The notes: generated by a model from the letters alone, not told the origin. DNA of 64,000 nucleotides from Roseburia hominis (GCA_021771815.1 JAETOE010000009.1:1-64000); one strand, 5' to 3'. Positions 44,373 to 53,353 are shown, counted from the first letter of the stretch. Translations and numbers: made by a program.

Positions 44373-45134
44373 ATGGAATACAGTATCAGAGAATTGTCAG
44401 AACTGGCGGGTGTCAGTGCACGGACGCTGCGCTATTATGATGAAATCGGATTGTTGAAGCCATCACGCACAAGCGATGCCGGATATCGTTTTTACGGAGA
44501 AAAGGAAGTGGAGCTTATGCAGCAGATTCTCTTTTACCGGGAGAGAGGATTGGAGTTAGAGCAGATCGCGCAGATTTTTCGTAATCCAGACTTCGATATC
44601 CGAAGCGCACTGGAGGAACACCTTCTGGAACTGGAGCAGCGCAAACGCGAGACGGAGCGGCTGATCCAAAATATCAGACAGACGATTGCGTCAATGGAAG
44701 GAGAATATGAAATGAGCGATAAAGAAAGATTTGAGGCGTTTAAGAAGAATCAGGTGGAGGAGAACGAGAGGCTGTACGGTGAGGAACTGCGGAAAAAATA
44801 TGGTGAGGAAGCGGTGGAGGCATCCAACCGTAAGCGGCTTGGAATGACGGAAGAGGAGTATCAGCGTTATACAAAGCTGGAGCAGGAAATCCTAGACCGT
44901 CTCACGCAGGCGGCGCAGAAAGGCGCCGCGCCCGACAGTGAGGAAATGCAGGCAGTTGCCGCGCTCCACAAGGAATGGCTTTTGATGGTATGGAGCAAAT
45001 ATACAGAGGAAGCGCATGCCGGAGTCGGCAAAATGTATGCCTGCGACGAGCGGTTCAGAGCGTATTATGACAGGAACGCGGAAGGATGTGCAGACTTACT
45101 TTGCGCTGCGATCCAGCATTACTGCCAGGCATAA
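44373..45134 (+). CDS. MerR-family regulator with TipAS ligand-binding domain
   Basis: A 253-residue regulator. N-terminal MerR winged helix (about 1-70, YSIRELSELAGVSARTLRYYDEIGLLKPSRTSDAGYRFY), a coiled-coil dimerisation helix (about 75-115), and a C-terminal TipAS-type helical domain (about 130-250, AHKEWLLMVWSKYTEEAHAGVGKMY and YYDRNAEGCADLLCAAIQHY). TipAS domains bind thiopeptides and other antibiotics. The longer frame from 44295 overlaps the previous gene; ATG 44373 follows GGAGG. Confidence 0.93.
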   Translation: MEYSIRELSELAGVSARTLRYYDEIGLLKPSRTSDAGYRFYGEKEVELMQQILFYRERGLELEQIAQIFRNPDFDIRSALEEHLLELEQRKRETERLIQNIRQTIASMEGEYEMSDKERFEAFKKNQVEENERLYGEELRKKYGEEAVEASNRKRLGMTEEEYQRYTKLEQEILDRLTQAAQKGAAPDSEEMQAVAALHKEWLLMVWSKYTEEAHAGVGKMYACDERFRAYYDRNAEGCADLLCAAIQHYCQA

Positions 45135-45145
45135 AAATGGCGCAT

Positions 45146-45174
45146 TTGACAGTCCTGCCGGAATGCATTAATAT
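45146..45174 (+). promoter_or_regulatory. sigma-A promoter for the Dus-family gene
   Basis: TTGACA (45146-45151), 17 bases, TAATAT (45169-45174). Confidence 0.75.
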
Positions 45175-45253
45175 AACAATGCGAACGAGCAGATACGTGG
45201 CGGAAGAGTCGGTATGATGGACAGAAGATACGCGCGTGCGCATGGAGGTAAGG

Positions 45254-46270
45254 ATGCAGTTTTACATGGCGCCTATGGAGGGGCTTACGGGATATATTTT
45301 TCGAAATGCATATCAGAAGCATTACGGCGGAATCGACCGGTATTTTACACCGTTTATCACAAACAGAAAGTTAAATCACAGGGAGCTGCAGGACGTCCTG
45401 CCGGAGCACAATGCCGGGATGGACGTCGTGCCGCAGATTCTTACGAATCGTGCAAAGGATTTTCTTTGCATTGCAGAGGAATTGGAGAAGCTTGGATACC
45501 GCACGGTGAACTTAAATCTCGGCTGCCCGTCCGGGACTGTCGTGGCGAAGAACCGCGGCGCCGGATTTCTTGCGCTGCCGGATGAGCTGGACGCTTTTTT
45601 GGAGGAGATTTTTCGGGAATGTCCGCTGGGGATTTCGATTAAGACGAGGATCGGAAAAGACAGCGGGGAGGAGTGGGAACGCCTGCTTGCTATTTATGAG
45701 AAATATCCTCTGGAGGAGCTGATTATCCATCCGCGCGTGCAGAAGGATTTCTATAAAAATACGGTCCGGTTGGAGGCGTATGGGATGGCGGTGGATCGAA
45801 GCCGCCATTCACTCTGCTACAATGGAGATATCTGTGCGAAAGACGACTACGGACGTCTCGTCTCGCGTTTTCCGGGGACAGAGAAAATTATGATTGGGCG
45901 CGGGCTGTTAAAGCGCCCGTGGCTGATCGGGGAACTGCGGGGAAGACTGCCGGAAAGTACTGGAAGCTGTGAAGAATTCCGCGGCGCGGATAAAGGAATG
46001 GCGGACGCGCGGGTTGCGCAGCAGGCAAAAACGCATGAGACGGCACAAAAGGAGCGGTTCCTTGCGTTCCATGATGACATTCTGCACGGTTATCTGGCTG
46101 TCATGTCGGGCGATAAGAACACGCTGTTTAAGATGAAGGAGCTGTGGGTCTATTTTGCGGAAAGCTTTACGGACTCTGGGAAGTACATGAAAAAAATCCG
46201 CAAATCCGAACGGATTGCGGAATATGAAGCCCATGTTGCCGCCCTGTTTCGGGAACAGGAACTGAAATGA
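45254..46270 (+). CDS. tRNA-dihydrouridine synthase family protein
   Basis: A 338-residue flavoenzyme of the Dus family, which reduces uridines in tRNA with NADPH. The FMN-binding barrel is visible: YMAPMEGLTGYIFRN, QILTNRAKDFL, NLNLGCPSGTVVAKNRGAGFL with the catalytic Cys, KTRIGKD, IIHPRVQKDFY, YNGDIC and MIGRGLLKRPWLIGE. A roughly 30-residue insertion rich in charged residues follows the last. ATG 45254 follows GGAGG at 6 bases. Confidence 0.93.
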   Translation: MQFYMAPMEGLTGYIFRNAYQKHYGGIDRYFTPFITNRKLNHRELQDVLPEHNAGMDVVPQILTNRAKDFLCIAEELEKLGYRTVNLNLGCPSGTVVAKNRGAGFLALPDELDAFLEEIFRECPLGISIKTRIGKDSGEEWERLLAIYEKYPLEELIIHPRVQKDFYKNTVRLEAYGMAVDRSRHSLCYNGDICAKDDYGRLVSRFPGTEKIMIGRGLLKRPWLIGELRGRLPESTGSCEEFRGADKGMADARVAQQAKTHETAQKERFLAFHDDILHGYLAVMSGDKNTLFKMKELWVYFAESFTDSGKYMKKIRKSERIAEYEAHVAALFREQELK

Positions 46271-46337
46271 GGGCGAAATGCCGGATGAATACGGCAGGAG
46301 ACTGCATAAACAGTGTAGCGTCGAATGTTATCCGCCG

Positions 46338-46784
46338 CTACAGCGGAATGCGCCGAATGGAGTAAGTGTCTTCTCCTAATTCGAGGATTGCCATGCTGCG
46401 TCCATCGCCGCGCGGCTGCCCGGCGCTTCCGGGATTGATGAATACCTTGCCGAAACGGTCGTACTCGGTGTAGCAGTGCGTATGTCCGAAGATCACGAAA
46501 TCCGCGTCGGTCAGATCGAACGGAAGGTCGTTCTTGTTATGTATAATATAAAAGATTTTCCCGCCGATGGGAACGGTCAGAAATTCCGGCAGGAATCTCG
46601 CCCATTCACCGTGGTCGCAATTCCCGCGCACGAAATAGCAGGGAATGCCAAGCACTTTGATTCTGTCATAGCATGTTTTCGTATCGATGTCTCCCGCGTG
46701 GATCAGATAGTCGCATCCGGTCAGAGTAGATACCCAGTCCTCACGAAAAACACCATGCGTATCGGATAATATGCCAATTTTCAT
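46338..46784 (-). CDS. YfcE/MJ0936-type metallophosphoesterase
   Basis: A 148-residue binuclear-metal phosphodiesterase. The metallophosphoesterase motifs are intact: ILSDTHG (D, H), LIHAGDID, VRGNCDHGEW (GNxD/H), IIHNKN, and FGHTHCY. GGAGG lies 8 bases upstream. Single gene, convergent with the Dus-family gene. Substrate unknown (cyclic nucleotides or nucleic acid ends in homologues). Confidence 0.94.
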   Translation of the reverse strand: MKIGILSDTHGVFREDWVSTLTGCDYLIHAGDIDTKTCYDRIKVLGIPCYFVRGNCDHGEWARFLPEFLTVPIGGKIFYIIHNKNDLPFDLTDADFVIFGHTHCYTEYDRFGKVFINPGSAGQPRGDGRSMAILELGEDTYSIRRIPL

Positions 46785-46931
46785 TCTGATTCCTCCGTGT
46801 TTTTGTATATTATAATGCTTTATCTGCCCTAAGTCTACAAAAAAAGCAGGGAATATCTACGAAAATGCTTTCCGGCGTGGACGGATTTCAGGAACGAAAA
46901 TCTGCGTGAAAGTTTTCGTAAAAATTACCTA

Positions 46932-46960
46932 TTGCAAAAAGAGAAAATTCGTTGTAATAT
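46932..46960 (+). promoter_or_regulatory. promoter of the ZTP riboswitch transcript
   Basis: TTGCAA (46932-46937), 17 bases, TAATAT (46955-46960), ending just before the riboswitch. Confidence 0.75.
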
Positions 46961-46962
46961 CA

Positions 46963-47036
46963 GGATGTTATATGACTGACGGAACAAGTGGAAGAACCAC
47001 GTGGAGTATAACGTATCGAATGCCGACCGTCTGGGC
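46963..47036 (+). ncRNA. ZTP (pfl motif) riboswitch aptamer
   Basis: Matches the conserved pfl/ZTP RNA: P1 GTTATA (46967-46972) with TATAAC (47007-47012), the junction segment GACTGACGGAAC, P2 GTGG-AAGAA-CCAC, then GTGGAG, and the nearly invariant 3' segment CCGACCGTCTGGGC (47023-47036). These RNAs bind ZMP/ZTP, which accumulate when 10-formyl-tetrahydrofolate is short, and raise expression of one-carbon genes. Upstream of pflB it couples formate production to folate need. Confidence 0.93.
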
Positions 47037-47063
47037 GATTTACCCGGGCTGTCGGCTTATTTT
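47022..47063 (+). terminator. ZTP riboswitch expression-platform terminator
   Basis: GCCGAC (47022-47027) pairs with GTCGGC (47051-47056) and GTCTGGG with CCCGGGC, followed by TTATTTTTATT. The left arm overlaps the aptamer P3 and CTGGGC, so ligand binding and termination are mutually exclusive: a transcription-on switch. Confidence 0.9.
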
Positions 47064-47172
47064 TATTCAACTCTTTCCTTGAAGTGCAAATCATAGCTTT
47101 CCGATATCTGGAAACAGAGGAAATCCATAGAAAATAAGCCAAAACTAACAATTCGGGTCAGCAAAATTGATG

Positions 47173-47202
47173 TTGACAGACAAATATCCTGTATGATATA
47201 GT
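47173..47202 (+). promoter_or_regulatory. second promoter for pflB, downstream of the riboswitch
   Basis: TTGACA (47173-47178), 18 bases, TATAGT (47197-47202). Transcripts from here bypass the riboswitch, giving a baseline supply of PflB. Confidence 0.75.
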
Positions 47203-47210
47203 CTCATGGA

Positions 47211-47224
47211 TTAGTTAAAACTAA
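47211..47224. promoter_or_regulatory. inverted repeat near the second pflB start site
   Basis: TTAGTT-AA-AACTAA lies at the expected start of transcription of the downstream promoter; AAAACTAAC recurs at 47141-47149 and 47217-47225. Candidate repressor site. Confidence 0.45.
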
Positions 47225-47312
47225 CTAGAGCACAGCATCTATTTTGCGGAAATCCTGTGCCGAAAGGACAGGCAAACATATCAAAACAGTCAGAAAGCAG
47301 GAGGAAGAAGAC

Positions 47313-49541
47313 ATGCAGAAAGAGTGGAGAGACTTTAAGGGCGGAAGCTGGGAGAGGGAAATCAACGTCCGGGATTTCATTCAGAAGAATTACACCCCGT
47401 ACGACGGAGACGCCGGATTTCTTGCGGGGCCGACACAGGAGACGACGGAGTTATGGGATCAGGTGTTGGAACTGTCAAAGCAGGAGCGCGAGGCAGGCGG
47501 TGTCCTGGATATGGACACGAAGATTATTTCGACGATCACATCCCACGGACCGGGATATCTTGATAAGGATAAGGAGAAGATTGTCGGTTTTCAGACCGAT
47601 AAGCCGTTCAAGCGTGCGCTGCAGCCTTACGGCGGAATCCGCATGGCGGTAAAGGCGTGTGAGGACAATGGCTATCATGTAGACCCGGAGGTCGTAGAGT
47701 ATTTTACAACGCACAGAAAGACGCACAATGCAGGCGTATTTGACGCGTACACGCCCCAGATGCGCGCGTGCCGCTCCGCACATATCATCACGGGACTGCC
47801 GGATGCGTACGGTAGAGGACGTATCATCGGCGATTACAGAAGACCGGCGCTTTACGGTGTGGATCGTCTGATCGAGGATAAGGAAGAGCAGCTTGCGACG
47901 ACCCGCACCATCATGTATTCCGATGTCATTCGTGAGCGCGAAGAGTTATCCGAGCAGATTCGTGCGCTTAAGATGTTAAAGGAGCTTGCAAAGATTTACG
48001 GCTGTGATATTTCCAAGCCGGCAAATAACGTGCAGGAGGCGGCGCAGGCGGTGTATTTTGCATATCTTGCAGCAGTCAAGGAGCAGAACGGTGCGGCGAT
48101 GAGTCTCGGACGCACCTCCACCTTCTTAGATATCTACGCGGAGCGTGACTTAAAGGAGGGTACGTTTACCGAGCAGGAGATTCAGGAGATTGTCGACCAG
48201 TTCGTCATGAAGCTTCGCCTTATAAAATTTGCCCGCACGCCGGAGTACAACACCATTTTCGCAGGAGATCCGACGTGGGTAACGGAATCCATTGGAGGCG
48301 TAGGTGTAGACGGCAGACATATGGTAACAAAGATGTCTTACCGCTACTTAAATACCCTAAATAATATCGGAGCGGCGCCGGAGCCAAATATGACCGTGCT
48401 CTGGTCGGTACAGCTCCCGGAGAACTTTAAGCGTTTCTGCACGGAGACTTCCATTAAGCATTCTGCAATTCAGTATGAAAATGATGACATTATGCGTGTA
48501 GTACACGGCGACGACTATGGTATCGCCTGCTGTGTATCGTCCATGCGCATCGGAAAGGAAATGCAGTTCTTCGGTGCGCGTGCAAATCTTGCGAAGTGCC
48601 TGCTCTATGCGATCAACGGCGGTGTTGACGAGATGAGCGGCAAACAGGTCGGACCGAAGTATCGTCCGATTACGTCCGAATATCTGGATTACGATGAAGT
48701 GTGGGATAAATATAAGGATATGATGAAATGGCTTGCGGGCGTATACGTCAACGCGCTCAACATCATCCATTATATGCACGACAAGTATTGCTATGAGAAG
48801 CTCGAGATGGCGCTTCACGATAAGAAGGTGCGCCGCTGGTTCGCGACCGGAATCGCGGGCTTTTCCGTGGTGGCGGATTCCCTGTCGGCAATCAGGTATG
48901 CGAAGGTAAAGCCGATCCGCGACGAGAATGGCATCGCGGTTGACTTTGAAATCGAGGGAGATTTCCCGAAATACGGAAATGACGACGACCGTGTGGATGA
49001 GATTGCAAGAGAGGTGCTTCATACCTTCATCGGTTACATCAAGGGCAACCATACCTACCGCGGCGGCGTTCCGACGACGTCGATCTTAACGATCACCTCC
49101 AACGTGTCCTACGGCAAGAATACCGGAGCAACGCCGGACGGAAGAAAGCGCGGCGTCGCCTTCGCACCGGGCGCGAACCCGATGCACGGACGCGATACCC
49201 ACGGTGCGGTCGCAGCTTTGGCGTCCGTGGCGAAGCTTCCGTTCATGGATTCACAGGACGGTATCTCGAACACCTTCACGATCGTGCCGGATGCGCTTGG
49301 AAAGGATATAGAGAGCGAGAAGAACAATCTCGTGGCAATGCTCGACGCATATGTGGAGCAGGGAGGACATCATCTGAATGTTAACGTCTTAAACCGTGAC
49401 ACGCTCTTAGATGCGCAGAAGCACCCGGAGCAGTACCCGCAGCTTACCATCCGCGTATCGGGCTATGCAGTCAATTTCATTAAGCTGACAAAGGAGCAGC
49501 AGGATGAGGTAATTGCGCGGACCTTCCATGAGCGCATGTGA
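47313..49541 (+). CDS. pflB: pyruvate formate-lyase (formate C-acetyltransferase)
   Basis: A 742-residue glycyl radical enzyme that converts pyruvate plus CoA to acetyl-CoA and formate in anaerobic fermentation. The adjacent catalytic cysteines C406-C407 are in [10 protein letters not shown], and the glycyl radical loop is RVSGYAVNF with G717. The N-terminal Pfl segment, [14 protein letters not shown] and GRIIGDYRR motifs confirm pyruvate specificity over other GREs. AGGAGGAAGAAG precedes ATG 47313; the longer frame is in the leader. Followed by its activase; expression is set by the ZTP riboswitch and a second promoter. Confidence 0.98.
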   Translation: MQKEWRDFKGGSWEREINVRDFIQKNYTPYDGDAGFLAGPTQETTELWDQVLELSKQEREAGGVLDMDTKIISTITSHGPGYLDKDKEKIVGFQTDKPFKRALQPYGGIRMAVKACEDNGYHVDPEVVEYFTTHRKTHNAGVFDAYTPQMRACRSAHIITGLPDAYGRGRIIGDYRRPALYGVDRLIEDKEEQLATTRTIMYSDVIREREELSEQIRALKMLKELAKIYGCDISKPANNVQEAAQAVYFAYLAAVKEQNGAAMSLGRTSTFLDIYAERDLKEGTFTEQEIQEIVDQFVMKLRLIKFARTPEYNTIFAGDPTWVTESIGGVGVDGRHMVTKMSYRYLNTLNNIGAAPEPNMTVLWSVQLPENFKRFCTETSIKHSAIQYENDDIMRVVHGDDYGIACCVSSMRIGKEMQFFGARANLAKCLLYAINGGVDEMSGKQVGPKYRPITSEYLDYDEVWDKYKDMMKWLAGVYVNALNIIHYMHDKYCYEKLEMALHDKKVRRWFATGIAGFSVVADSLSAIRYAKVKPIRDENGIAVDFEIEGDFPKYGNDDDRVDEIAREVLHTFIGYIKGNHTYRGGVPTTSILTITSNVSYGKNTGATPDGRKRGVAFAPGANPMHGRDTHGAVAALASVAKLPFMDSQDGISNTFTIVPDALGKDIESEKNNLVAMLDAYVEQGGHHLNVNVLNRDTLLDAQKHPEQYPQLTIRVSGYAVNFIKLTKEQQDEVIARTFHERM

Positions 49542-49576
49542 CAGAGAGGTTTGCAGAAAGGCTCATACAAATCATG

Positions 49577-49616
49577 GGGCTGCCGCTTCACGAATTTTCC
49601 GTGAAAGCGGCAGCCC
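49577..49616 (+). terminator. strong intercistronic hairpin between pflB and pflA
   Basis: GGGCTGCCGCTTCACG (49577-49592) pairs with CGTGAAAGCGGCAGCCC (49600-49616), one bulged A. No T-run follows, so it likely stabilises the pflB 3' end or attenuates pflA, matching the lower need for the catalytic activase. Confidence 0.7.
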
Positions 49617-49639
49617 GGTTTATAACAGGGAGAAACGAT

Positions 49640-50413
49640 ATGGGAAAGATTCATTCAATCGAGACGTTCGGAACGGTGGACGGACCGGGCGTGCGGTTTG
49701 TCGTATTTTTTCAGGGCTGTCCGATGCGGTGTCAGTACTGTCATAACCCCGACACATGGCTGCCGGAGGACGGAACGGACGTTACGGCGGATGAGATTCT
49801 TGCGAAGATGGAGCGGAACCGTGCCTTTTACAAAACGGGCGGAATCACCGCAACGGGCGGAGAACCGATGCTGCAGATGGAATTTTTGACAGAGCTTTTT
49901 GCGAGGGCAAAGTCGCTTGGTATTCATACCTGTCTGGACACCTCCGGAATTATGTTCCCGGGGGAGGATGGCTGTCCCAAGGAAGGGGCAGCGCCTGATA
50001 ATAAAGCGGGGCGCATGGAGCAGATTGACGCGTTGCTTTCGGTGACCGATCTTGTCATGCTTGACATTAAGCACATGAGGCCGGAGGCGCACAGGAAGCT
50101 GACCGGGCATTCCAATGAAAATATTCTTGACTTCGCGCGATATCTCGACGCGATGCGTAAGCCCGTCTGGATCCGCCATGTGGTCGTGCCGGACATCACC
50201 TACGACAGCAAGGAACTGACGGAGCTTGGACATTTTCTTGGAACGCTTTCCAATGTAGAGAAGCTTGAGGTACTTCCGTACCATGCGCTCGGGAAGGTGA
50301 AATACGACAATCTTGGCATCGATTATGTGCTGAAAGATACGCCGCAGCTTACAAAGGAGCAGGCGAAAGAGGCGGAACGGATCATCCGGGCGGAAATGGA
50401 AAAAATTTCCTGA
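49640..50413 (+). CDS. pflA: pyruvate formate-lyase activating enzyme
   Basis: A 257-residue radical SAM protein that installs the glycyl radical on PflB. The cluster motif C27xxxC31xxC34 (GCPMRCQYC) and the following GGEPMLQ, ITATGG and VMLDIKHM motifs are standard. A roughly 15-residue acidic insertion (FPGEDGCPKEGAAPDNKA) interrupts the usual DTSG region. ATG 49640 follows GGGAG; the longer frame from 49538 runs through the intergenic hairpin and is rejected. Confidence 0.97.
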   Translation: MGKIHSIETFGTVDGPGVRFVVFFQGCPMRCQYCHNPDTWLPEDGTDVTADEILAKMERNRAFYKTGGITATGGEPMLQMEFLTELFARAKSLGIHTCLDTSGIMFPGEDGCPKEGAAPDNKAGRMEQIDALLSVTDLVMLDIKHMRPEAHRKLTGHSNENILDFARYLDAMRKPVWIRHVVVPDITYDSKELTELGHFLGTLSNVEKLEVLPYHALGKVKYDNLGIDYVLKDTPQLTKEQAKEAERIIRAEMEKIS

Positions 50414-50430
50414 TGTTTTGATTTAAGAAC

Positions 50431-50459
50431 TTGAAGTTATGGGACATTCGTATTATAGT
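50431..50459 (+). promoter_or_regulatory. promoter for the small gene at 50502
   Basis: TTGAAG (50431-50436), 17 bases, TATAGT (50454-50459). Confidence 0.7.
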
Positions 50460-50501
50460 GTAGAGGCGAAAAGAGAATAGGGTGAGAAAGGAGAATGTCT
50501 T

Positions 50502-50738
50502 ATGAAGATCAAGAATATTACGGACATTGACGGATTTTTTAATGTAATCGATTCCTGTGACGGAAAAGTGGAGTTGATTACCGGAGAGGGCGACAGACTG
50601 AACTTAAAGTCAAAGCTGTGCCAGTATGTTTCCCTTGCGAGCATTTTAAAGGTTGGTTCCGAGATACCGGAACTGGAGCTGGTCGCTTATGAGGCGGAAG
50701 ATACGCAGAAGATCATTAATTTCCTGATGAAGGGTTAA
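50502..50738 (+). CDS. small hypothetical protein
   Basis: A 78-residue soluble acidic protein: NITDIDGFFNVIDSCDGKVEL, then beta-like LITGEGDRLNLKSKL and a C-terminal helix (DTQKIINFLMKG). I do not recognise a domain. GAAAGGAG lies 10 bases upstream, with its own promoter and terminator, so expression as a monocistronic gene is likely. Its size and fold pattern resemble small regulatory or phase-associated proteins of related bacteria, but that is speculation. Confidence 0.65.
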   Translation: MKIKNITDIDGFFNVIDSCDGKVELITGEGDRLNLKSKLCQYVSLASILKVGSEIPELELVAYEAEDTQKIINFLMKG

Positions 50739-50743
50739 ACGAC

Positions 50744-50775
50744 GGGCCGTCAGCTATAGTTGGCGGTCTGTTTTT
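50744..50775 (+). terminator. terminator after the 50502 gene
   Basis: GGCCGTCA (50745-50752) pairs with TGGCGGTC (50761-50768) with wobbles, then TGTTTTT. Confidence 0.65.
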
Positions 50776-50779
50776 GCAT

Positions 50780-50838
50780 GTGCGCCTGGTGTCCTGCCTG
50801 ATTATCAATCAGACAAGACACTGGCGGCGCACGTTTTT
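50780..50838 (+). other. extended three-tier hairpin with T-tract
   Basis: GTGCGCC (50780-50786) with GGCGCAC (50826-50832), GTGTC with GACAC, and an inner perfect CTGATT-ATC-AATCAG, ending in GTTTTT (50833-50838). It follows the previous terminator by 4 bases. Either a second, stronger terminator or a stable small RNA or leader element before the DUF2156-GNAT gene. Confidence 0.7.
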
Positions 50839-50932
50839 AACGGATTTGGAATAAAATAAATGAACTGGCAGAGAATATGTGAGAATAGAGGAATTGTCCA
50901 TATTGCTGTACAGATTGGGGAATAAAAGAACT

Positions 50933-52687
50933 ATGGCAACAATAACGGAAGTAAAGTTTCATGATATAACGATCGAAGACAAGGCATGGATGGACGTGCG
51001 TTTCGCGGAGGACGGCAGGAATGCCTGCGAGTACACGTTTGCCAACAATTTTATCTGGAGGAAGGTCTATCAGGTAGAGGTGGCGGAACTACACGGCTGC
51101 CTGGTAATCCGGTTCATAGAGAATGGGAGCTATTGCTATTCTTACCCGGTGGGAGCCGGGGATAAGAAAGCAGCGGTCGAGGAGCTGCTTTTTCAATGCA
51201 AAAAGGACGGAATACCGCTTGTGATGTCGCCCCTGTCGGAGGAGGACCGCACCTGTCTGCTCCGCTGGTTCCCGGGGAAATTTCTCATCGAGGGAGACAG
51301 GGACGACTACGATTATATTTATTCGAGAGAGAAGCTTGCGACGCTTGCGGGCAAGAAGCTGCATGGAAAGCGCAATCATATCGCGCGTTTCATGGATGCG
51401 GGGGACTGGGAATACGAGCCGATGACGGATGAGAACATGGAAGAGTGCCGCACGATGACCTACACATGGATGCGGATGCGCTCCGAGAAGTGGAATGAGG
51501 AGATGGAGGATGAGATCATGGTACTCCACGAGGCGTTCGACCATAGGAAGGAGCTTGGGCTGGTCGGAGGCGTCTTGAGGAAAGCCGGGGAGATTGTCGC
51601 ATTCTGCATGGGTGAACCGCTAAATGACACGACGTTTGTGGTACATTTTGAAAAGGCGTACCCGATGATGCAGGGCGCGTATCCCATGATCAACCAGCAG
51701 TTCGTGCAGCACGAGTGCGGGGAATACGAGTATGTCAACCGCGAGGAGGACACGGGAGATCCGGGGCTGCGCAAGGCAAAGCTTTCTTACTATCCTGAAA
51801 TCCTTCTCACGAAATATGTGGCGACGGAGAGCGACGTCGTCTATGCAGACCGCAAGACGGACGGCGAGGCGATACAGGAGATCTGGCAGACTTGTTTTGG
51901 CGACGAGGAGGAATATATCGAGTTCTATCTGGGGCATCGGATGACAAAGGAGAATATGCTTGTGATTTATGCGGACGGAAGACCTGTATCTATGGCGAGC
52001 TTTCTTCCGGTGGAGTATCTGTGCGAAGGAGAATATTTGGATGCACGCTATGTGTATGCGGTTGCAACGTTGCCGGAGTACAGAGGGCGGGGATTTGCGT
52101 CGAAGATTCTGAATTTTGCGAAGGAAAAGTACGGCGAGCCACTGATTCTCTCCCCTGCCGATGAATCACTGATGCAGTATTACGAGAAGCTTGGATTCAA
52201 ACGGGCATTCCCGGACACCCGGAGCACGATGGACTGTGCCGCCGATATACAGGCTCTGGAGATAAAAGATTCTGAACCGTTTCCATGTATGGAGCCGATT
52301 ACCGCCGGAGAATATCTGGCAGTGCGCGATGAAAAATGCGCGAAGGAGGGCTACGTGCGTTGGGATGAGGATGCGATCGCCTATGCGATGGAGCTGGGCG
52401 AAAGCTGCGGCGGAAATACTGTCGCAGTGACCTGCGAGGACGACCGCAAGCCGGACAAACAGGAGAAGCGGGACATCCTGATGTATGACAAAGAGGACGA
52501 TACGCTTACGATTCTGGAAACAACGCTGTCTAAGGAATGCCTTACGGAAATTATGCCGCAGTTATTGGCGCAGACAGGAGCAAAGCAGGCGGTATATGGA
52601 CAGGCGCCGGGCATGATCTGGCTGCCGGAGTCGGTACACGGGGAGCGCATCAGCACAGACGGCTATCTTGCACTGACGCTCGGCTGA
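50933..52687 (+). CDS. DUF2156 and GNAT acetyltransferase fusion protein
   Basis: A 584-residue two-part cytoplasmic protein. The N-terminal about 290 residues match the DUF2156 domain (LPG-synthase C-terminal-like, GNAT-related fold: YEYTFANNFIWRKVYQ, KLHGKRNHIARFM, YVNREEDTGDPGLRKAKLSYYPEILLTKY). The middle (about 300-420) is a classical GNAT with acetyl-CoA motif A, VATLPEYRGRGFASKIL, and a C-terminal helper-like module (about 430-584) ends the protein. The fusion of two related acyltransferase modules is found in Clostridia; substrates are unknown. Weak ribosome binding site; GTG 50879 is an alternative start. Confidence 0.8.
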   Translation: MATITEVKFHDITIEDKAWMDVRFAEDGRNACEYTFANNFIWRKVYQVEVAELHGCLVIRFIENGSYCYSYPVGAGDKKAAVEELLFQCKKDGIPLVMSPLSEEDRTCLLRWFPGKFLIEGDRDDYDYIYSREKLATLAGKKLHGKRNHIARFMDAGDWEYEPMTDENMEECRTMTYTWMRMRSEKWNEEMEDEIMVLHEAFDHRKELGLVGGVLRKAGEIVAFCMGEPLNDTTFVVHFEKAYPMMQGAYPMINQQFVQHECGEYEYVNREEDTGDPGLRKAKLSYYPEILLTKYVATESDVVYADRKTDGEAIQEIWQTCFGDEEEYIEFYLGHRMTKENMLVIYADGRPVSMASFLPVEYLCEGEYLDARYVYAVATLPEYRGRGFASKILNFAKEKYGEPLILSPADESLMQYYEKLGFKRAFPDTRSTMDCAADIQALEIKDSEPFPCMEPITAGEYLAVRDEKCAKEGYVRWDEDAIAYAMELGESCGGNTVAVTCEDDRKPDKQEKRDILMYDKEDDTLTILETTLSKECLTEIMPQLLAQTGAKQAVYGQAPGMIWLPESVHGERISTDGYLALTLG

Positions 52688-52745
52688 GTCCGGTCGTAAA
52701 AAGAAATGAATTTTCTGAAAAGTTTATGAATTCAGACAAATTTTC

Positions 52746-52773
52746 TTGCTATAAAAGTAAAATATGATATAAT
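52746..52773 (+). promoter_or_regulatory. promoter of hpf
   Basis: TTGCTA (52746-52751), 16 bases, TATAAT (52768-52773), in a very AT-rich stretch. Confidence 0.7.
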
Positions 52774-52822
52774 ATACCTATGATATATCCGTATCAAATA
52801 AACGACAAAGGGGTTGGGCATC

Positions 52823-53353
52823 ATGAGAATTAAGATCACAGGAAGAAACATTGAGTTGACTGAGGGCCTGAAAGCGGCGGTGGAGGATAAGTTGAACAAG
52901 CTTGAGAAGTACTTCACGCCGGATACTGATGTATATGTGACACTGAGTGTGGAGAAGGAGAGACAGAAGGTAGAGGTAACCATTCCCATGAAGGGGAATT
53001 ATATTCGTTCTGAACAGGTCAGCAACGATATGTATGTGTCGATCGATCTGGTGGAGGAAGTGATTGAGCGTCAGCTTAAGAAGTACAGGACGAAGCTGGT
53101 AACGAAGCAGCAGAACGCTTCGGCGGTATTCAAGAAGGAATTCCTCGATGCAGTTTCAGACGAGGATGAGGAGATTAAGATTATCCGCAGCAAGAAGATT
53201 TCAATGAAGCCGATGTATCCCGAGGATGCATGTGTGCAGATGGAGTTGTTGGGACATGACTTCTTCGTATTTATCAATGCGGAGACAGAGGATGTCAATG
53301 TCGTATATAAGAGAAAGGGCAACACCTACGGTCTGATCGAGCCGGAAAACTAG
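52823..53353 (+). CDS. hpf: ribosome hibernation promoting factor, long form
   Basis: A 176-residue HPF of the long type that pairs 70S ribosomes into 100S dimers in stationary phase. The N-terminal S30AE domain (about 1-100, IKITGRNIELTEGLKAAVEDKLNKLEKYF) and the C-terminal dimerisation domain (about 125-176, KKISMKPMYPEDACVQMELLGHDFFVFINAETEDVNVVYKRKGNTYGLIEPE) are both complete. AAAGGGG lies 11 bases upstream of ATG 52823. Monocistronic with a strong terminator. Confidence 0.97.
   Translation: MRIKITGRNIELTEGLKAAVEDKLNKLEKYFTPDTDVYVTLSVEKERQKVEVTIPMKGNYIRSEQVSNDMYVSIDLVEEVIERQLKKYRTKLVTKQQNASAVFKKEFLDAVSDEDEEIKIIRSKKISMKPMYPEDACVQMELLGHDFFVFINAETEDVNVVYKRKGNTYGLIEPEN

Noticed and set aside
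48357-49052. A 231-residue minus-strand frame within pflB
   Set aside because: Antisense shadow of a highly conserved enzyme gene; no start signal.
49538-49639. N-terminal extension of PflA
   Set aside because: It runs through the intercistronic hairpin and lacks homology; ATG 49640 gives the standard family N-terminus.
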